Of a stretch of DNA of 34,683 bases, positions 21,411-29,566 are shown one piece after another. The notes under the pieces were generated by a model, which saw only the letters and a program-made list of their open reading frames with translations, searched no databases and was not told the origin of the DNA. A program made the translations under genes and the position numbers. The stretch is from CAZIBG01 sp964536985 (GTDB taxonomy: Bacteria > Patescibacteriota > Saccharimonadia > Saccharimonadales > AWTP1-31), in assembly GCA_964536985.1 (NCBI GenBank), contig CAZIBG010000010.1, forward strand, positions 1 through 34,683. The letters are read 5' to 3'. Every line of letters begins with the position of its first letter. Positions within the stretch are counted from its first letter, which is position 1.

Positions 21411-22265
21411 ATGTCATCCTATGCTCAAGAAGTTGCACACCATTTTCTGCAGTTCCCTGCAGAAGAATTCGGCCAAGCCTCTACGCCAGAATTCCAAAAA
21501 GAAGCGAGGCGGGCACTTGGTGAATATCCACCACAATCACATATCGAACTCAACAAACGTGTAAGTGAACACGGGATTATTCTACCAGAAATTATTACCC
21601 CCGAAATGGTCGCAATCGCTGGTGGTTCACATGGTTGTCCGGTAACTATTTCGCTAGCCGAAAGCCGAGGCCCGGAAGGCGCAGCAGATACTGTTCGCTC
21701 GTATCTGACCAAAATATATTTTGATGTTGCTACTCATACAAGTGTCAATACGCAGGCGCTAGAAACCTGGCTCAATCCCGTAGAACGTCAACCTGGCTTC
21801 AGCAACCCAGCAGTTCAATACCCTAATGGTGTTGATACAAGTCTTATCCATGGAATGGCGGCCCCACACCGATTCTTGCCATCACAGCTCTACCGAACAT
21901 TAGAGCTATTTAGACTAGGCCTACTGGACGACGCCACTCAAGAAAAAACAGGGCTCGATGCCGTATCTGACCGAAATGCCGGAAAGATAAGTTTTAGCAT
22001 TCTGGATCGTGACATTCGAAGAGCCAGAACTGGCACAGAAGTAGCCGGAATGATTGGAGCGAACATTGCTCGTCAACTACTAACTAAAGAGTCACCCTTA
22101 ACCGAAAAACAAGTTGTCTTAGTCCTTAAGGCCGCCTTCGATGGCCATGGCATTGCCAAAGAGCACGGTTTCATCCCCGAAGTTGGGCGGGTTCATGAAG
22201 CATTAGCCGAGAAAATCGGCCAGGATAAAACAACCAAACATCTCGCACTCGACCTAAGTGTCTAG
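21411..22265 (+). CDS. Hypothetical protein
   Basis: I do not recognise this 284-aa cytosolic protein. Features that can be seen are a helical N-terminus (SSYAQEVAHHFLQFPAEEFG), a central Gly/Ser-rich segment with cysteine and histidine (AIAGGSHGCPVTISLAESRG, about 67-86) that could be an active site or metal site, and a helical C-terminus (VVLVLKAAFDGHGIAKEHGF). There is no signal peptide or membrane helix. An A/T-rich promoter-like stretch (TATGAT, TATTAT) runs right up to the ATG and there is no Shine-Dalgarno sequence, so it is probably leaderless too. It converges on the ABC permease gene. Confidence 0.6.
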   Translation: MSSYAQEVAHHFLQFPAEEFGQASTPEFQKEARRALGEYPPQSHIELNKRVSEHGIILPEIITPEMVAIAGGSHGCPVTISLAESRGPEGAADTVRSYLTKIYFDVATHTSVNTQALETWLNPVERQPGFSNPAVQYPNGVDTSLIHGMAAPHRFLPSQLYRTLELFRLGLLDDATQEKTGLDAVSDRNAGKISFSILDRDIRRARTGTEVAGMIGANIARQLLTKESPLTEKQVVLVLKAAFDGHGIAKEHGFIPEVGRVHEALAEKIGQDKTTKHLALDLSV

Positions 22266-22280
22266 CTATTAAAGCAATAG

Positions 22281-23075
22281 TTAGCGTCGGCTAACTCGTC
22301 CCTTGAGAGCCAAGAACGCCATACCAAATGACAAGAACAAAATAATACCAATTGCCAGCATGGTCTTGCCCAAAATCATTGAATCCCAGCCCACATAGAT
22401 CAGGCTTCGAAGACCATCGAGCAAATATGTTACGGGGTTAAACTTAGCTATGGCCTTAAGCCAACCGCTGAGCGCTTCCATTGGCAGGAAGCTGGTAGTA
22501 AGGAAAGAGAACGGGAAGAACAATAAGAATGACGAGTTTACTGCTGCAGGACTACCAGTCTTAAGTGCAATTGCATAGGGAAAACCAGTAAAGGCCAAGC
22601 CCCACAAACCAGAGATCAAGAGGAACGCGATGATTCCAACAGCACCGGTAACAAACTTAATGCCTAGAATAGCACCGAGCAGAACGACCGGAATAGACAG
22701 GGCGATGACCAAGGCGAAGTCGGCCACCATTAGACCTAGCAACAAAGCACTTCGTCGCACTGGCGAAATTAGCAATCTATCGAAGTAGCCAGACTTGATA
22801 TCCGTTACTAAGGCGTTGGCTCGGGAAATTCCAGTAACCGCAAAGACAATGGCAACCGGCAATTGGAAGGCTTTGAAGTCTACGACTCCAGCAAACTTAG
22901 ATGCTTCACTAAGCGAACCGACGTTAACGATAAAGAAGAAAAGTGGAATCATAAGTGCAGGGATAACTGCTTCTGGTTCGCGGGGGATAGCGCGCAAGGC
23001 TCGTCCTGCAACGGTAAAGAGATCCCTTAAGAACCCGGCTGGTTTTGGCACAATGTTTACGGTGTTGGTGCTCAT
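22281..23075 (-). CDS. ABC-2 type (DrrB-like) transporter permease
   Basis: This 264-aa protein is a six-helix ABC-2 permease. After a cytosolic start, helices lie at about 38-55, 73-88, 108-135, 140-170, 180-200 and 238-258. The family hallmark region is present as FFPFSFLTTSFLPMEALSGW then FNPVTYLLDGLRSLI. The start codon overlaps the stop of the ATPase gene (ATGA), which implies translational coupling. Together they form a DrrAB-type exporter for a hydrophobic drug, lipid or polymer; the substrate is unknown. Confidence 0.9.
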   Translation of the reverse strand: MSTNTVNIVPKPAGFLRDLFTVAGRALRAIPREPEAVIPALMIPLFFFIVNVGSLSEASKFAGVVDFKAFQLPVAIVFAVTGISRANALVTDIKSGYFDRLLISPVRRSALLLGLMVADFALVIALSIPVVLLGAILGIKFVTGAVGIIAFLLISGLWGLAFTGFPYAIALKTGSPAAVNSSFLLFFPFSFLTTSFLPMEALSGWLKAIAKFNPVTYLLDGLRSLIYVGWDSMILGKTMLAIGIILFLSFGMAFLALKGRVSRR

Positions 23076-24043
23076 AGTTCGTCCTCCTGCTTGGATAAGC
23101 GGTTGCCAGTATATTCCAGGAATACATCGTCCAGGCTCGTTTCACGCAGCGTTAATTGTTTAATTTTTACTTTCAATTTTTCCAGTTGCACAGCGACACT
23201 AGCGATAGACTCAGCTCCGTGGCTAGATGCAATTAGGATCTCGCCGTCGTTCTGGTCGACTTTAGTAACACCTTTAATTTTGCGAAGAGCAGCCAGTACT
23301 TCTTTAGATTGCTCAGCGCAAGTAACTACAATGGAGTCTTGGCCGGTACTGCGCTTGAGTTCGCTTGGCGTACCTTCTACTACCAATTTACCGTTACTGA
23401 TAATTCCAATACGATCGGCTAGCTGATCGGCTTCCTCCAGGTACTGGGTGGTCAAGAAAATGGTCATACCTAGTTCTTTATTAAGTCGACGGACTTCGTT
23501 CCAAACTTTTGTTCGGCTAATCGGATCAAGACCTGTTGTTGGCTCGTCTAGGAAAAGAACTTTGGGGTTATGCACCAGCGCTGCAGCAAGATCGAGTCGA
23601 CGCTTCATACCACCAGAATATTCCTTGATAGGCTTCTTAATGGCTTCGCCAATATCCACTAGTTTTTCAAGCTCCGCCAAACGCTCCTCCATAGGCGCTC
23701 CACGGAGGCCGTAAAGCTGTGCTTGTAAACGCAAGAACTCATCGCCTTTTTGACTCTCGTCCAGGGCGGCTTCCTGTAGTGCAACGCCAATTTCTAGCCG
23801 AACAGCATCAGGGTCGTCGATAGCGCTGGTCCCTAAAATTTTAATGTCGCCACTAGTTGGCTCCAGAAGGGTTACCAACATCTTTATTGTGGTGGACTTT
23901 CCCGCACCGTTAGGACCTAAGAATCCGTAGATCTCGCCTTCTCGGATTTTGAGGTTAACATTTGATACGGCAGTTTTGGTGCCGAACTTGCGTGTCAGCT
24001 TCTTAGCTTCGATCGCAATACTTGTACTGTTGCTTGATTTCGT
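23072..24043 (-). CDS. ABC transporter ATP-binding protein with non-canonical start
   Basis: This DrrA-like ATPase powers the permease encoded downstream. The frame holds Walker A GPNGAGKST, signature YSGGMKRR, Walker B VLFLDEPTTGLD and the H-loop-region LTTQYLEEAD. The first ATG (23881) lies after Walker A and cannot be the start. Upstream, the frame is open to a TGA at 24046-24044 with no ATG, GTG or TTG. The most regular choice is the ACG at 24043, exactly 6 nt after TACAAT, giving 323 aa; an ATT at 24019 is the other option. A GTG at 24047 is in another frame. A one-base indel near the start is also possible. The gene follows the G5-Excalibur gene. Confidence 0.8.
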   Translation of the reverse strand, partial: TKSSNSTSIAIEAKKLTRKFGTKTAVSNVNLKIREGEIYGFLGPNGAGKSTTIKMLVTLLEPTSGDIKILGTSAIDDPDAVRLEIGVALQEAALDESQKGDEFLRLQAQLYGLRGAPMEERLAELEKLVDIGEAIKKPIKEYSGGMKRRLDLAAALVHNPKVLFLDEPTTGLDPISRTKVWNEVRRLNKELGMTIFLTTQYLEEADQLADRIGIISNGKLVVEGTPSELKRSTGQDSIVVTCAEQSKEVLAALRKIKGVTKVDQNDGEILIASSHGAESIASVAVQLEKLKVKIKQLTLRETSLDDVFLEYTGNRLSKQEDEL

Positions 24044-24049
24044 TCACTT

Positions 24050-24055
24050 ATTGTA
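24050..24055 (-). promoter_or_regulatory. Extended -10 box for the ABC exporter operon
   Basis: TGA-TACAAT on the minus strand ends 6 nt before an ACG codon in frame with the ATPase. The position matches the leaderless pattern of the other genes here. Confidence 0.5.
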
Positions 24056-24064
24056 TCAAACGCT

Positions 24065-24679
24065 TCAGTAACTCTCGCAGCCCAAACCGTCATTGTCATT
24101 CCCATCAAAGCCGTGTGGGTCACTACCAATGACTGTTACCTTGAAGCGAATATCCGAGCAGTCTAGGTCATATGAAACATTAGGAACACATGGAGAATAA
24201 TTTGGATCGCAGTTGGAGGCAGCTTGTGTAGGTGCTGGTTTGGGCTGGGGTTTTGCTGCAACGTAGGTGCCAATTGCCGTTACCTCATCTATTGGAGCGG
24301 TAGTAACCTTCTCACTCATGACCGAACGTTTAGTCTCCCTACCATCTACTAACGTTAGTTGATAGGTGATTGTCTTGACGCCGTTTACGCCCGCGGTCTG
24401 AACTCGCGTTTTGCCAGTGGCCAGACTTGTTTCGTTAACTGTCTTTTTTCCGAATGGTATAGGTTGTGTTTCGGTAAGCTCTTTAGTGCCAACCTGCTGC
24501 TTTGACTTAACATCGTCGCCATCGGTTACAACCTTGATTGTCTTTGGGCTTTCACTTCCCGAGCTTTGGATATTCGCTTTTGGTGAAGGATCGCCAGCGG
24601 CGGCGGCTACAAAAACAACGGCCAGAACTGCAGAAATAATTTTATGTTTACCAACTAACCGTTTTAGCTTATTAAGCAT
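24065..24679 (-). CDS. Exported G5 and Excalibur domain protein
   Basis: This 204-aa protein has an N-terminal signal or anchor helix (about 14-29) and a Ser/Lys-rich linker. A G5-like domain follows at about 70-142 (TQPIPFGKKTVNETSLATGK, then GVKTITYQLTLVDGRETKR). The C-terminal Excalibur motif has cysteines and the DGNDNDGLGCESY end, a calcium-binding DxDxDGxxCE pattern. G5 domains bind cell-wall glycans or zinc, and Excalibur domains occur on surface proteins and nucleases, so it probably acts at the wall. It lies 22 nt after the NHL surface-protein gene and has GGGGG before the ATG, so it may be co-transcribed with that gene. Confidence 0.82.
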   Translation of the reverse strand: MLNKLKRLVGKHKIISAVLAVVFVAAAAGDPSPKANIQSSGSESPKTIKVVTDGDDVKSKQQVGTKELTETQPIPFGKKTVNETSLATGKTRVQTAGVNGVKTITYQLTLVDGRETKRSVMSEKVTTAPIDEVTAIGTYVAAKPQPKPAPTQAASNCDPNYSPCVPNVSYDLDCSDIRFKVTVIGSDPHGFDGNDNDGLGCESY

Positions 24680-24701
24680 TACATCCCCCCAGTTTTATTT
24701 A

Positions 24702-27587
24702 TTAGAAGCGGCGAACTCGAGAACTTCCAGCTACATTTACCCGCTCTATCTGGAAGCGTAGACGATAAGTAAGCAGCGGAAGAGTCACAACCTTGATATG
24801 ATTTGCCAGAGTGTAGCGGACGGTTGGGTCTTCCTGGAGTAGTGGTTTCTTATGCTTACGGTAGTCGAGCCAAACATATAAACTTGTCCCTAGGGTTAGA
24901 CTGAGCAATAAAACGGCTGAAATAGCCACCGCACCGGTGTTGCCTAGAACTTCAGATGAAGTCAGACCGACCGGATCTACGATCACCCCGTTGGCGATAC
25001 CATCTTCATCCAATGTGCCGCCGTCACTGACGGTATAGACCGCCTGTAACGATGAGACGTTATTATTTTTTACGATGTTAAAGACTACATTAGGTACAGT
25101 TGTATAAGCTTGTGTAACGGTATTGTACTTTCGTAGCGCCACATTCTTTTTTGATTCCACACCTTCAAATGTAACCGTCACCACACTACTACCGCCCGTA
25201 TTACAACCCGTTAGGGCAAAGCCTATGAACCCTGCTGGATACGTATTTCCGTCTTGTTTAGCGAAGTTAGAGGATTTTGTGCCGGCGGCATTGGTTATCA
25301 ACTGGCAGCCAGTTTGCGATACAGAAATCTTCTTTCCGTTTACGGCGTTTGTAACAGCTACTTCACCTTGACCTTCCTCTGGAGGAAGTTGAGTCCCGGT
25401 GCAATCATCAGGAGAAACTTGATTATCACATAGCACGTCTACGCGCGCGTTAGCGGAATTAGAAACATATAGAATGCCATTCGCCTTGCCCACTGATACC
25501 CCAAGGGCAGCTCCTGGTAGCGATCCGAACTCGGTATATGTAGGGCCCAGATCGTAGTGACCAACATAATTACCTTCCGAGTCAAACTTTTTTAGATTAT
25601 TTCCAACGATGAAACTATCTACAACGTAAGTGTTGCCGTTACGATCCGTCGCGATTCCAGAACCTTGCAAGATGACGTCTTCATCCTGCTCAAAAGCCGT
25701 ACCATTAGAGTCAAGTGTCTTTCCTACATTAGAAACGAGATTCCCGGATGGGTTGATCTTCTGAATTCTATATGCATCTACAACCAAAATATTGCCGTCA
25801 TTAGCGATAGCAATTCCCGCCGGTTCTTGGAACCATGGTTCTTGTCCAGGCTGGGTAACGACATTCTGGTCATCCGTACCAAAAACTCCAAGTACTTCAC
25901 CGGAAGTGTTCATTTTCTTAACGCGATAATTTTCGGTGTCGCTAATATAAATATTATCGTTGCTGTCGATTGCAATGCCAGTTGGACGATTAAAGTTCTC
26001 TTCCTCTGAACCGCCATTTCGGTATCCTCCGCTATCGACGGGTGTATTGCCCCAAACGCCTAGCGGTTCTCCGTCGGAACCATTGAATTTCACAACTCGA
26101 CTATTTCGTGAATCCGTCACATAGACGTTATTTTCAGAGTCTACCGCTGCAGAAATTGGCATTAAGAATTGACCGTCATTGGTTCCGGCCTCCCCCATAA
26201 TAAATAGTAAATTACCATTGCTATCGAACTTTTGGACACGATCCCCAAGCGTATCAACCACGTAGACATTTCCTTCGGAGTCAACAGCGTTACCAACTGG
26301 TGTTGCAAACTTTCCGGGAGAGCGTACATCCGAGGCTATACGTCTAACGGCGGTTCCATCGGCTTTGAGTGTGAGCACACCCATACCAGGAGCGCGTTCA
26401 TATATGTTATATTCTCGGGTAAGCCAACCGTCGGAGCTATTGGTGCGTTGAGCATCGCCATTGGGTCCCCAATCGCCAAGATTAATATCCCCATCGACCG
26501 ACACATCTAAGCCCCTTCCATAGCAGAAGTTATTGTTCAACCCTGCAGGTGCTTGCTTATCACAACTAGGTGTTCCAACCACTTGTGGGTTGCTGCCATC
26601 TAAGTTATAGGAGTTTAGGGTCATCGTTTCACGATCATCAGATTCGGTGGTCGAATATAATTTACCGTCTGAGACTGCGATATCCCAGATTGCCGCACCG
26701 CCCACACCTTGGATACATGATGAAGGGCATACCTGGTACTCCGCTTGACCGTCCTGAACTCCTAATCCATAAGCACCAAGGAACTCACCACTTGCACTGA
26801 TTTTCTGAATTCTATTTGTGCCTGCAACATAAATATTCCCTTGTTCATCAACGGCGATAGACCTTGTAGTATTGTCAAACTGGCCGTCACCTACACCTCC
26901 AGCACCGTTTCTACAGCCGGACGCACAGTATTGAAGTTCTTGCTCACCATCTTGAGCCCCCCAGCCAATGACCGCCTGGAGCTGCCCTGTAGGGCTAAAT
27001 TTATTGATAGTATTGCTACCTGTTAGGTACACATTCCCTGCCGTGTCCGTAGTAAATGTGTCACGTTGATCAATCGGAGAATAACCATCAGCATAATCAT
27101 CATCCGATACTCGGCAGTTTACCGTGCAGTATTGCATAGTGTCTTGTCCGTCTAACACTCCAATTCCAAATGTGCCGATGAATGCCCCGTCGGTAGAGAA
27201 TTTTTTAACAGCACGATTTTCTGCCTGAATAGTATAAATAGTATTAGAGCCTCGGTGTACCGATATATCTTTTACTCCCCCAAGTGAGTTATCACCCGAA
27301 TATTCCTGATTATTACCAATATTTCTTATGTATTCGCCCGCACCAGACATCTTAACAACACCGCGGCTTTGTTTATCTAGAACGTAAATATTGCCATCGT
27401 CATCGCTAGCCAGCTGCCCTGGCATGACAATATTGGCTAATGTTGCGCTGCCACCAAACGAACCAATTTTGCTGATGTTGACTTCTGCTTTGGTATGAAG
27501 GAGAGGTAAGGCGGCTAGTCCTCCGATCAAGACTACCAGCAGCAAGGCTACAAACTGTAGACTTTTTATTTTTTTCCTCTTGTGCAT
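24702..27587 (-). CDS. Large NHL-repeat surface protein with sortase-like C-terminal anchor
   Basis: This 961-aa protein has a signal peptide (residues 1-36, VALLLVVLIGGLAALPLLHTKA) and many NHL beta-propeller blades, such as AVDSEGNVYVVDTLGDRVQK and AVDSENNVYVTDSRNSRVVK. Three early blades carry inserts with a CxxxC pair. A beta-rich domain follows and then LGNTG, a membrane helix and a basic segment, which resembles a sortase signal. Unlike usual sortase substrates, about 45 residues follow the helix. NHL propellers bind protein or carbohydrate partners outside the cell. I start at ATG 27587 rather than 27623 because TATAAT lies 6 nt upstream of it. It is divergent from the MacB-type pair. 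Confidence 0.85.
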   Translation of the reverse strand: MHKRKKIKSLQFVALLLVVLIGGLAALPLLHTKAEVNISKIGSFGGSATLANIVMPGQLASDDDGNIYVLDKQSRGVVKMSGAGEYIRNIGNNQEYSGDNSLGGVKDISVHRGSNTIYTIQAENRAVKKFSTDGAFIGTFGIGVLDGQDTMQYCTVNCRVSDDDYADGYSPIDQRDTFTTDTAGNVYLTGSNTINKFSPTGQLQAVIGWGAQDGEQELQYCASGCRNGAGGVGDGQFDNTTRSIAVDEQGNIYVAGTNRIQKISASGEFLGAYGLGVQDGQAEYQVCPSSCIQGVGGAAIWDIAVSDGKLYSTTESDDRETMTLNSYNLDGSNPQVVGTPSCDKQAPAGLNNNFCYGRGLDVSVDGDINLGDWGPNGDAQRTNSSDGWLTREYNIYERAPGMGVLTLKADGTAVRRIASDVRSPGKFATPVGNAVDSEGNVYVVDTLGDRVQKFDSNGNLLFIMGEAGTNDGQFLMPISAAVDSENNVYVTDSRNSRVVKFNGSDGEPLGVWGNTPVDSGGYRNGGSEEENFNRPTGIAIDSNDNIYISDTENYRVKKMNTSGEVLGVFGTDDQNVVTQPGQEPWFQEPAGIAIANDGNILVVDAYRIQKINPSGNLVSNVGKTLDSNGTAFEQDEDVILQGSGIATDRNGNTYVVDSFIVGNNLKKFDSEGNYVGHYDLGPTYTEFGSLPGAALGVSVGKANGILYVSNSANARVDVLCDNQVSPDDCTGTQLPPEEGQGEVAVTNAVNGKKISVSQTGCQLITNAAGTKSSNFAKQDGNTYPAGFIGFALTGCNTGGSSVVTVTFEGVESKKNVALRKYNTVTQAYTTVPNVVFNIVKNNNVSSLQAVYTVSDGGTLDEDGIANGVIVDPVGLTSSEVLGNTGAVAISAVLLLSLTLGTSLYVWLDYRKHKKPLLQEDPTVRYTLANHIKVVTLPLLTYRLRFQIERVNVAGSSRVRRF

Positions 27588-27593
27588 ATCCGT

Positions 27594-27599
27594 ATTATA
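27594..27599 (-). promoter_or_regulatory. -10 box for leaderless NHL surface-protein gene
   Basis: A perfect TATAAT on the minus strand ends 6 nt before ATG 27587. It fixes the start 12 codons inside the longest frame. Confidence 0.65.
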
Positions 27600-27657
27600 A
27601 GCTGAAGCTTGTTGATGACACAAGTTCAGCTAAATCTCATATAGCCGTGTGATAGCT

Positions 27658-27663
27658 TATAAT
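27658..27663 (+). promoter_or_regulatory. -10 box for leaderless ABC ATPase gene
   Basis: A perfect TATAAT ends 7 nt before the GTG at 27671. The first codon is therefore a leaderless GTG. Confidence 0.6.
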
Positions 27664-27670
27664 TCTATCT

Positions 27671-28363
27671 GTGAAAGCCACTTCAACAATTCTCGAACTA
27701 CGTAACATCGTTAAGAATTATCACTCAGGCCATGCTGTGGAGACTGCCCTAAACGGTGTTAGCATGTCGATTGGGCAAGGTGAATTTGTGGCCTTAATGG
27801 GACAATCTGGAGCCGGCAAAACAACATTACTTAACATTATTGGCATGCTGGACCAACCAACTTCTGGTACTTTTAAACTTAACGCAGTCGAAGTAAACTT
27901 CAGGGATATATCACGACTACAGCATTTGCGGGCTCAACATTTTGGCTTTGTGTTTCAGTCTGCTAACCTACTCCAACATCAGTCAGTTCTGGAAAACACC
28001 ATGCTGCCACTGCTATATCGGGGAATCAAGGAACAAGAAGCTACAAAAATAGCGTTCGAAACATTAAAGAATCTTGCTATTCAGAAACTCCATCAAAAGA
28101 AACCATCCGAACTTTCATCTGGCCAGCTGCAACGGGTATCCATTGCCTGCGCTGTAGTCCACCAGCCTGACATTATAATTGCCGACGAACCCACAGGGAG
28201 CCTGGATAGCAAAACCAGTAACGAAGTTATGCAGGTATTCCAGGATTTACACCATAATGGGAAAACTATAATCATGGCTACCCATAGCAAACGAGTTGCG
28301 GCGTTTGCTGATCGCACGGTCTATCTGCATGATGGTAAAAAAGTGCGGAGTAGTCATGTATAA
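27671..28363 (+). CDS. MacB/LolD-type ABC transporter ATP-binding protein
   Basis: This 230-aa ATPase has Walker A GQSGAGKTT at 44-52, Q-loop Gln96 (FVFQSANLL), signature LSSGQLQR at 148-155 and Walker B IIIADEPTGSLDS at 168-180, followed by the H-loop in MATHSKR. The MacB/LolD class drives mechanotransmission-type permeases, exporting peptides or lipoproteins or acting in envelope stress. It starts with GTG. The partner permease starts inside its last codons (8-nt overlap), so the two are translationally coupled. Confidence 0.92.
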   Translation: MKATSTILELRNIVKNYHSGHAVETALNGVSMSIGQGEFVALMGQSGAGKTTLLNIIGMLDQPTSGTFKLNAVEVNFRDISRLQHLRAQHFGFVFQSANLLQHQSVLENTMLPLLYRGIKEQEATKIAFETLKNLAIQKLHQKKPSELSSGQLQRVSIACAVVHQPDIIIADEPTGSLDSKTSNEVMQVFQDLHHNGKTIIMATHSKRVAAFADRTVYLHDGKKVRSSHV

Positions 28364-29561
28364 ATTGCACCTAAAGACCGCAATGCGATCTATCAACAAT
28401 TACCGTCTACGTTCACTACTAACCATTACAGGTGTAGCCATAGGAGTAGGACTGCTAACCTGCTTAGTTACCGTGGGCCAAGGAGCACGCAAACAAATAC
28501 TAGGACAGATAGACGGGCTTGGCAGTAATTTGGTATATGTCGTTTCTTCCAATAATTTTATACTGAGCAATTTCCAGGCTGCTACTTTGACTGATGAAGA
28601 TTATGAGACTACCCGCACCGCGCCTTATGCCCAAGAAACAGCAGCGGTCCGATATTTAACAGGCGAGGTTTCATTTAATGGTCGAGTCGCCGAAACAAAT
28701 CTGGTTGCAGCAACCACAGCCAATTACAAAACGGTAAGGGATTCTCGAATTGCCAAAGGAGATTACTTTACGGCAAGTGACGAGAAACAAAAGTTAAACG
28801 TCGCTGTAATTGGGCCGTCAACAGAACAGAAACTCTTTGGTGGCCAAAGCGCGCTTGGACAGAGTGTAATTTTCAACGATGTACCATACCGGGTTGTCGG
28901 CGTTTTCGAACCCGCGGTGCCGGGTTCGGAACTGACCGTCGGCGGCGGCTTTGATGACGTACTATTTATCCCACTTGCGACCTACCGTAGCCAACAAAGT
29001 ACCGGAAACAATTTGTTATCGGTAATTATTACTAAAATGCAATCATCAACGGACAAGAAACGTTTTAAATCAACTCTTCAAAAACGCATTAGTACCACGC
29101 ATGCCGGGCAAAGTTTTAGTGTGGTCGCTAACGATGATTTACTCAGTACATCAGAAACCGTAGTGTCGATCGTAACATCGTTAATAGCCATTGTGGCAGC
29201 AGCCTCAATTTTAGTTGGTGGTATTGGTATTCTTAATATCATGCTTGTTAGTGTCAGTGAACGTACCCGTGAGATCGGTATCCGCAAGACTATGGGTGCC
29301 AGCAACAAAGATATACTCCTGCAGTTCCTTTTTGAGTCGACTATCCTGTCTACCATCGGTGGCCTTATGGGGGTTATCCTATCTCTTATAGCATCCCAGA
29401 TCATTGCCCTTGCGTTCGACATTAGTCCTGTGTATTCGGTTATGATCTTTGTGGCCGGAACGGTGTTATCAATACTTACTGGCATCTTTTTTGGAATCAG
29501 CCCAGCAATTAGAGCATCAAAGTTAAATCCTATTCAAGCGCTTAAGCAGCTCGACCAATAG
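28356..29561 (+). CDS. MacB-like FtsX-family ABC permease
   Basis: This 401-aa permease has one N-terminal membrane helix (about 19-40, LRSLLTITGVAIGVGLLTCL), a large extracytosolic MacB_PCD-type domain (about 45-240) and three C-terminal helices. The FtsX-type core is readable as GGIGILNIMLVSVSERTREI, then GIRKTMGASNKDILLQFLFE. The C-terminus ends in SPAIRASKLNPIQAL, the usual family ending. A frame open from 28296 exists, but ATG 28356 has GGAG upstream and overlaps the ATPase stop in the normal way. The substrate is unknown, and there is no adjacent adaptor gene as in Gram-negative MacA. Confidence 0.92.
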   Translation: MYKLHLKTAMRSINNYRLRSLLTITGVAIGVGLLTCLVTVGQGARKQILGQIDGLGSNLVYVVSSNNFILSNFQAATLTDEDYETTRTAPYAQETAAVRYLTGEVSFNGRVAETNLVAATTANYKTVRDSRIAKGDYFTASDEKQKLNVAVIGPSTEQKLFGGQSALGQSVIFNDVPYRVVGVFEPAVPGSELTVGGGFDDVLFIPLATYRSQQSTGNNLLSVIITKMQSSTDKKRFKSTLQKRISTTHAGQSFSVVANDDLLSTSETVVSIVTSLIAIVAAASILVGGIGILNIMLVSVSERTREIGIRKTMGASNKDILLQFLFESTILSTIGGLMGVILSLIASQIIALAFDISPVYSVMIFVAGTVLSILTGIFFGISPAIRASKLNPIQALKQLDQ

Positions 29562-29566
29562 TCTTC

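Noticed and set aside
22262..22285. Possible bidirectional terminator between the 284-aa gene and the ABC permease
   Set aside because: Only a 5-bp CTATT/AATAG pairing with no T run is present.
24045..24047. GTG as the start of the ABC ATPase
   Set aside because: It is in a different frame, which ends after 14 codons; it lies only 2 nt from the -10 box, and using it would need an indel.
27588..27623. 12-codon N-terminal extension of the NHL protein
   Set aside because: It crosses a perfect TATAAT located 6 nt before ATG 27587, and the extension does not look like part of a signal peptide.
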